A DNA stretch of 21,449 nt from Candidatus Coatesiibacteriota bacterium (lineage in GTDB: Bacteria > RBG-13-66-14), in the NCBI GenBank assembly GCA_014728185.1, contig WJMB01000206.1:1-21449 (forward strand), in the 5' to 3' direction. Made by a program: the position numbers and the translations under genes. Under the pieces are notes generated by a model. That model ran no database searches, was not told where the DNA came from, and worked only from the letters and a program-made list of their open reading frames with translations. Below, piece after piece: positions 18,855-21,449 of the stretch. The stretch's first letter is position 1; each line of letters opens with the position of its first letter.

Positions 18855-18883
18855 TTGTTGTCACAAAACGGCAGTATGATAAT
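18855..18883 (+). promoter_or_regulatory. Candidate sigma-70 promoter in the second long gap
   Basis: TTGTTG (18855-18860) and GATAAT (18878-18883) are 17 bp apart. Transcription would begin near 18890, about 190 bp before msrC. It could drive msrC or a short transcript ending at 19046. Confidence 0.4.
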
Positions 18884-18889
18884 GGCAGA

Positions 18890-19046
18890 TATGTAAGCTT
18901 TAAAACGTTGATTGACAATCTATTAGCGAGAAGTGCCGGTCTACATAACAAGAGATAAACCCAACAAGTGAATCGTCGGATTCACAGCGGACCAGCAACG
19001 AGCCAACGCCGCCAATCGAACTGCCGCGACCGCGGCTTTTCTTGTT
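18890..19046 (+). ncRNA. Candidate small RNA or structured leader upstream of msrC
   Basis: About 155 bases lie between a plausible promoter (18855-18883) and a terminator-like hairpin (19023-19046), with no convincing open frame. It holds an 11-bp palindrome GATTGACAATC (18910-18920) and a perfect 7-bp hairpin, GTGAATC/GATTCAC, with a 4-base loop (18968-18985). It may be an independent RNA or an attenuator-like leader for msrC. It matches no RNA family that I know. Confidence 0.25.
19023..19046 (+). terminator. Terminator-like hairpin just upstream of msrC
   Basis: GCCGC (19023-19027) and GCGGC (19032-19036) enclose GACC, followed by TTTTCTTGTT. It lies 36 bp before the msrC start and after no recognisable gene. 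It would end the candidate RNA above or attenuate msrC. Confidence 0.45.
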
Positions 19047-19082
19047 CCAACCGCTTCCCGCCCGCACCGAGGTGAACATAAA

Positions 19083-19556
19083 GTGAACGACCGCTACACC
19101 GAGCTGCTGGAGCGCCTGCGCGGCGTGATCGACGGCTCCGGCGAGGCCGCCGCCCGCCTTGAAGCCGTCTGCGCCCTGCTGGCCGAAGGCATCGACCACT
19201 TCGACTGGGTCGGTTTCTATCTGGTCAGCCCCGACGAGCCCGATACGCTGGTCCTGGGACCCTACGTCGGCGAGCCCACCGAGCACACCCGCATCGCCTT
19301 CGGCGCCGGGGTCTGCGGGCGGGCGGCCTTGGAACGCGCGACCATCGAGGTCCCCGACGTGCGCGCCGAGTCCAATTACCTCTCTTGCAGCCTGGCCGTG
19401 CGCGCCGAGATAGTCCTGCCACTCCACCACGACGGCGAATTCGTCGGCGAGCTGGACATCGACAGTCACAGCCCCGATCCTTTCACCCCGGACGACCGCG
19501 CCCTGCTGGACGCCCTCGCCCGACTCTGCGGCCCCCCGGCCACCGCCGCCCGATGA
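19083..19556 (+). CDS. msrC: GAF-domain free methionine-(R)-sulfoxide reductase-like protein
   Basis: Expected to reduce free Met-R-sulfoxide in the cytoplasm as an oxidative-damage repair enzyme. GTG 19083 is chosen because GAGGTG (19069-19074) lies 8 bp upstream. The 157-aa product is a single GAF domain of normal length with family motifs WVGFYL (42-47), LVLGPYVG, FGAGVCGRA (Cys78), SCSLAVRAEIVLPL (Cys102) and GELDIDS. Cys78 and Cys102 match E. coli Cys94 and Cys118, the latter catalytic. The third enzyme cysteine (E. coli Cys84, in ACVRI) is His68 here (EHTRI), so the resolving disulfide must differ. Its stop overlaps the methyltransferase start by 4 bp (ATGA), indicating a two-gene operon. 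Confidence 0.87.
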   Translation: MNDRYTELLERLRGVIDGSGEAAARLEAVCALLAEGIDHFDWVGFYLVSPDEPDTLVLGPYVGEPTEHTRIAFGAGVCGRAALERATIEVPDVRAESNYLSCSLAVRAEIVLPLHHDGEFVGELDIDSHSPDPFTPDDRALLDALARLCGPPATAAR

Positions 19557-20329
19557 GAGAACGACTAGACGAATCCATCTACTGGGACCCACGCCACTAC
19601 GAGGCCCACAACGCCGCCCTGACCGAGCGCGACCTGCCCTTCCTGCTGCGCCGCGCCGCCGAGTACGGCGGGCCGATCCTCGAACTGGCCTGCGGCGCCG
19701 GGCGCCTGAGCGTTCCCCTGGCCGCCGCCGGCTACCAGGTCGTCGGCCTGGACCTGACCACTTCGCTGCTCGAATACTCCGCCGAGCGCGCCCGGGAGGA
19801 AGGAGTCGCCGAACGTCTCGAGCTCATCGAAGCCGACGTGCGCCGCTTCGACCTCGGCCGTCTCTTCCCCCTGATCGTCTACCCCTTCAACGCCGTCACC
19901 CACCTCCACGACTACCGCGACGTGCTGGCCTGTTTAAGGCGCGTCCGCGCCCACCTGGCCCCCGAAGGCCGCTTCCTGCTGGACCTGCTCAACCCCAAGA
20001 TAACCGACTTCGCCCGGGATCCCGCCGAGGTCCATCGCGAGCACAGCTACCCCGACCCCGACGGCGCGGGCGAGGTCGTCGTCTGGGAATCCAGTCGCTA
20101 CGATCGGGCGACCCAGCTCAACCACATCACCTGGAGCTACGACATCGGCGACCGCCGCGGCGTTTTCGAGCGCAAGCTGACCATGCGCCAGTTCTATCCC
20201 CAGGAACTGCGCGCCTTGCTGGATTGCGCCGGACTGGCCGTCGAACGCCTCTGGGGCGACTACGACGACTCGCCCTTCACCGCCGAATCACCCAAGCAGC
20301 TCGCCCTCTGCACCGCTAACCGGAGATGA
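19553..20329 (+). CDS. Class I SAM-dependent methyltransferase
   Basis: Transfers a methyl group from S-adenosylmethionine to an unknown acceptor. The 258-aa product has the SAM-binding motif I ILELACGAGRLSVPLA (42-57), the acidic end of strand 2 VVGLDLT (63-69), an acidic ADVRRFDL motif and a post-motif region FPLIVYPFNAVTHLHD. The C-terminal half has the mixed strands typical of the Methyltransf_25-like group. The ATG at 19553 overlaps the msrC stop (ATGA), so the two are translationally coupled; an upstream in-frame start (19385) would lie inside msrC. A methionine-sulfoxide reductase next to a SAM-user suggests methionine economy, but this is only an inference. Confidence 0.88.
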   Translation: MRERLDESIYWDPRHYEAHNAALTERDLPFLLRRAAEYGGPILELACGAGRLSVPLAAAGYQVVGLDLTTSLLEYSAERAREEGVAERLELIEADVRRFDLGRLFPLIVYPFNAVTHLHDYRDVLACLRRVRAHLAPEGRFLLDLLNPKITDFARDPAEVHREHSYPDPDGAGEVVVWESSRYDRATQLNHITWSYDIGDRRGVFERKLTMRQFYPQELRALLDCAGLAVERLWGDYDDSPFTAESPKQLALCTANRR

Positions 20330-20404
20330 CGCAGCAACCCCGAAGGCGGAACCTCGGCGGAGCTTCCCGGACGACTAACCCCTCGCCGTCACGACGGGTA
20401 GGCG

Positions 20405-20421
20405 TTGGCACGTTTCTTGCA
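20405..20421 (+). promoter_or_regulatory. Sigma-54-type -24/-12 sequence, left inner arm
   Basis: TTGGCACG-TTTC-TTGCA fits the sigma-54 consensus at every position, with GG (20407-20408) and GC (20419-20420) at the correct 12-bp period. A start near 20432 would give a transcript of about 125 bases ending at the terminator 20538-20559. An activator of the right class is encoded at 4071-5444. It may be a fortuitous match inside a repeat. Confidence 0.4.
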
Positions 20422-20462
20422 GCAGGGCGAGTCAGCCCTCGGACCAAGGCGCGGCGGGATTC

Positions 20463-20479
20463 CGCAAGAAACGTGCCAA
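20463..20479 (-). promoter_or_regulatory. Sigma-54-type -24/-12 sequence, right inner arm
   Basis: The mirror copy on the minus strand reads TTGGCACG-TTTC-TTGCG, with the invariant GG and GC kept and only the last base off consensus. It faces the left copy. A start near 20452 would run antisense toward the 3' end of the methyltransferase gene. Confidence 0.35.
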
Positions 20480-20537
20480 CGCCGGGCCGATCGACGATAA
20501 TCATCGGACGGTCCGCCGAGGTTCCGCTCTGAAGCGA

Positions 20538-20559
20538 ACGCCCCGTAGCGGGGCGTTTT
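20538..20559 (+). terminator. Intrinsic terminator between convergent genes
   Basis: ACGCCCCG (20538-20545) pairs with CGGGGCGT (20549-20556) across a 3-base loop and continues into TTT. It can end the msrC-methyltransferase transcript or a transcript from the inverted-repeat element. On the minus strand the stem is preceded by A's but not followed by T's, so it works mainly in the plus direction. Confidence 0.8.
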
Positions 20560-20587
20560 CAGCAATGCTGATCATCCAATAGGCGGG

Positions 20588-21449
20588 TTAGAAAACCGGC
20601 CCACGCAGCAGGTCGTAGGTGCAGCTAGCGCAGATCGGTTCCCGGGAGAAGTTGCCGGTGAGCTGGCGGCGGCGCAGCTCGGCGGCTTTGCGACCCAGCC
20701 AGATACGCCCCAGGGGCTCTTCGTTGACGTCGCCGATGGAGAGGGATGCGTCGGGGTCGCTGCAGCAGAAGCCCACGGCGCCGTGGGCGTAGACGGTTAC
20801 GGAGTCGAAGATCTGGGGACAGGGACGCTGGCGGAGGGCTTCGACCGGCTCGGTTGGATCGAGGATGCGATACTCTTCGTGGACCGGGGTCAGCTCGAGG
20901 GGGATGTCCCGGCGGCTCCAGAGCTCGCGGATGGCCTGCTCCCGTGCCGTTGTTTCGGGCAGCAGCAGGGAGTTGATCTTGAAGACCGCCCGGGGGTTGA
21001 TCCGCCGTCGGGCTGCTTCGGCGGCGAAGATGTTGCGCTCGACGGTCTCGTTGACGATTCCGCGCATCAACTGCTCGTGCAGGCCGGGGTCGTCACCCTG
21101 GTAGGAGACGGCCAGGGCGTTGAGTCCGGCGCGCCAGAGCTCGGCGGAGAGCTCCGGGGTCAGCAACTGGCCGTTGGTGGTCAGGTAGATCATCGCCCGG
21201 GGCTGGCGCTCGCCTAACAGGACTACCAACTCGACCAGGTCCGGCTGGAGCAGCGGCTCGCCGAAGAAGAAGAGGCTGGCCCGATCGATGTCCCCGGGGG
21301 GCCAATCGAGGATCACCCGGCGGGCCGTTTCCGTGGGCATGTCGCGCCGGGGGCGGCTCAGCCGATGGTGCGGGCACATCTTGCAGTTGGCGTTGCAGCG
21401 GCTGGAGAGCTCGAGGTGGACCACGTTGGGATAGTCCAGGGGACGCTTG
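20588..21449 (-). CDS. Radical SAM/SPASM-type protein (5' end cut by window)
   Basis: Uses a [4Fe-4S] cluster and S-adenosylmethionine for radical chemistry. The frame stays open to the last base (reading KRPLDYPN before the GTG at 21424), so the true start is beyond the window. Counting from 21424, the radical SAM motif is CNANCKMC with Cys10, Cys14 and Cys17, and FFFGEPLLQPDL is the SAM-binding GGEP-like segment. The C-terminal region is SPASM/twitch-like: RPCPQIFDSVTVYAHGAVG with the nearby FCCSD, SIGDVNEEPLGRIW and PICASC, which would hold one or more auxiliary clusters. SPASM proteins modify peptides or other enzymes, or act in cofactor and cell-wall pathways. No precursor peptide is visible here, and the substrate is unknown. 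Confidence 0.88.
   Translation of the reverse strand, partial: KRPLDYPNVVHLELSSRCNANCKMCPHHRLSRPRRDMPTETARRVILDWPPGDIDRASLFFFGEPLLQPDLVELVVLLGERQPRAMIYLTTNGQLLTPELSAELWRAGLNALAVSYQGDDPGLHEQLMRGIVNETVERNIFAAEAARRRINPRAVFKINSLLLPETTAREQAIRELWSRRDIPLELTPVHEEYRILDPTEPVEALRQRPCPQIFDSVTVYAHGAVGFCCSDPDASLSIGDVNEEPLGRIWLGRKAAELRRRQLTGNFSREPICASCTYDLLRGPVF

Larger units (their letters stand above)
20346..20527. repeat. Nested inverted-repeat element (possible miniature mobile element)
   Basis: Outer arms of 16 bp match perfectly (20346-20361 with 20512-20527). Inner arms of 20 bp also match perfectly (20401-20420 with 20464-20483). The segments between inner and outer arms are only loosely complementary (39 and 28 bp). 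The centre holds a small hairpin AGGGC/GCCCT (20424-20439). The 182-bp unit lies between convergent genes and codes for nothing recognisable; the similar short peptides readable on both strands are a by-product of the symmetry. It could be a MITE-like insertion, a structured RNA or a regulatory element. No target-site duplication is obvious. Confidence 0.7.

Noticed and set aside
20316..20532. Overlapping 62- and 68-codon frames on both strands that read alike (VGTFLA)
   Set aside because: The similarity is produced by the inverted repeat itself; neither frame has a ribosome binding site or a domain.

Overview
The window is GC-rich bacterial DNA with dense coding, frequent GTG/TTG starts, and a few unusually long and AT-richer intergenic gaps. 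The secreted FG-GAP protein ends in a FlgD/type-IX-like 'PNP...GxYxxRL' tail. Such tails are common in FCB-group bacteria and neighbouring uncultured candidate phyla (Fermentibacteria-, Eisenbacteria- or Coatesbacteria-like lineages). The phylum is an inference; no rRNA or other strong marker is present.

Layout. (1) 1-5444: a very large soluble multi-PAS/GAF sensor histidine kinase, cut by the left edge, followed after a 584-bp gap by an NtrC-type sigma-54-dependent response regulator. They are probably a cognate pair. (2) 5569-7656: a bidirectional hairpin terminator and a minus-strand secreted beta-propeller protein. (3) 7823-10180: a small exported protein of unknown function, an RNase HI-family protein and an ApbE-type flavin transferase lipoprotein ending at a clear terminator. 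(4) 10231-11185: a long AT-rich gap with a diverged repeat, an orphan terminator-like hairpin, palindromes and a good sigma-70 promoter. (5) 11186-18040: a four-gene efflux operon, PadR regulator, TolC-like channel, lipoprotein adaptor and RND permease, tied together by stop/start overlaps and closed by a strong terminator. (6) 18098-18445: a double zinc-ribbon protein whose extended -10 promoter abuts that terminator. (7) 18446-19082: a second long gap with another copy of the repeat and a promoter-hairpin-terminator arrangement. (8) 19083-20329: a free-methionine-sulfoxide-reductase-like GAF protein overlapping a class I methyltransferase by 4 bp. (9) 20346-20559: a nested inverted-repeat element whose inner arms each match the sigma-54 -24/-12 pattern, followed by an intrinsic terminator. 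(10) 20588-end: a minus-strand radical SAM/SPASM protein cut by the right edge.

How the genes work together. The kinase/regulator pair would sense a cytoplasmic ligand or redox cue and switch on sigma-54 promoters. The only near-perfect -24/-12 sequences I noticed are those in the inverted-repeat element. The PadR-led operon looks like a self-contained drug or toxic-compound efflux pump. Its adaptor and permease both carry extra segments of about 60-75 residues, which may be co-adapted. No CRISPR array, prophage, transposase or defence system is visible, and no tRNA or rRNA gene could be supported.
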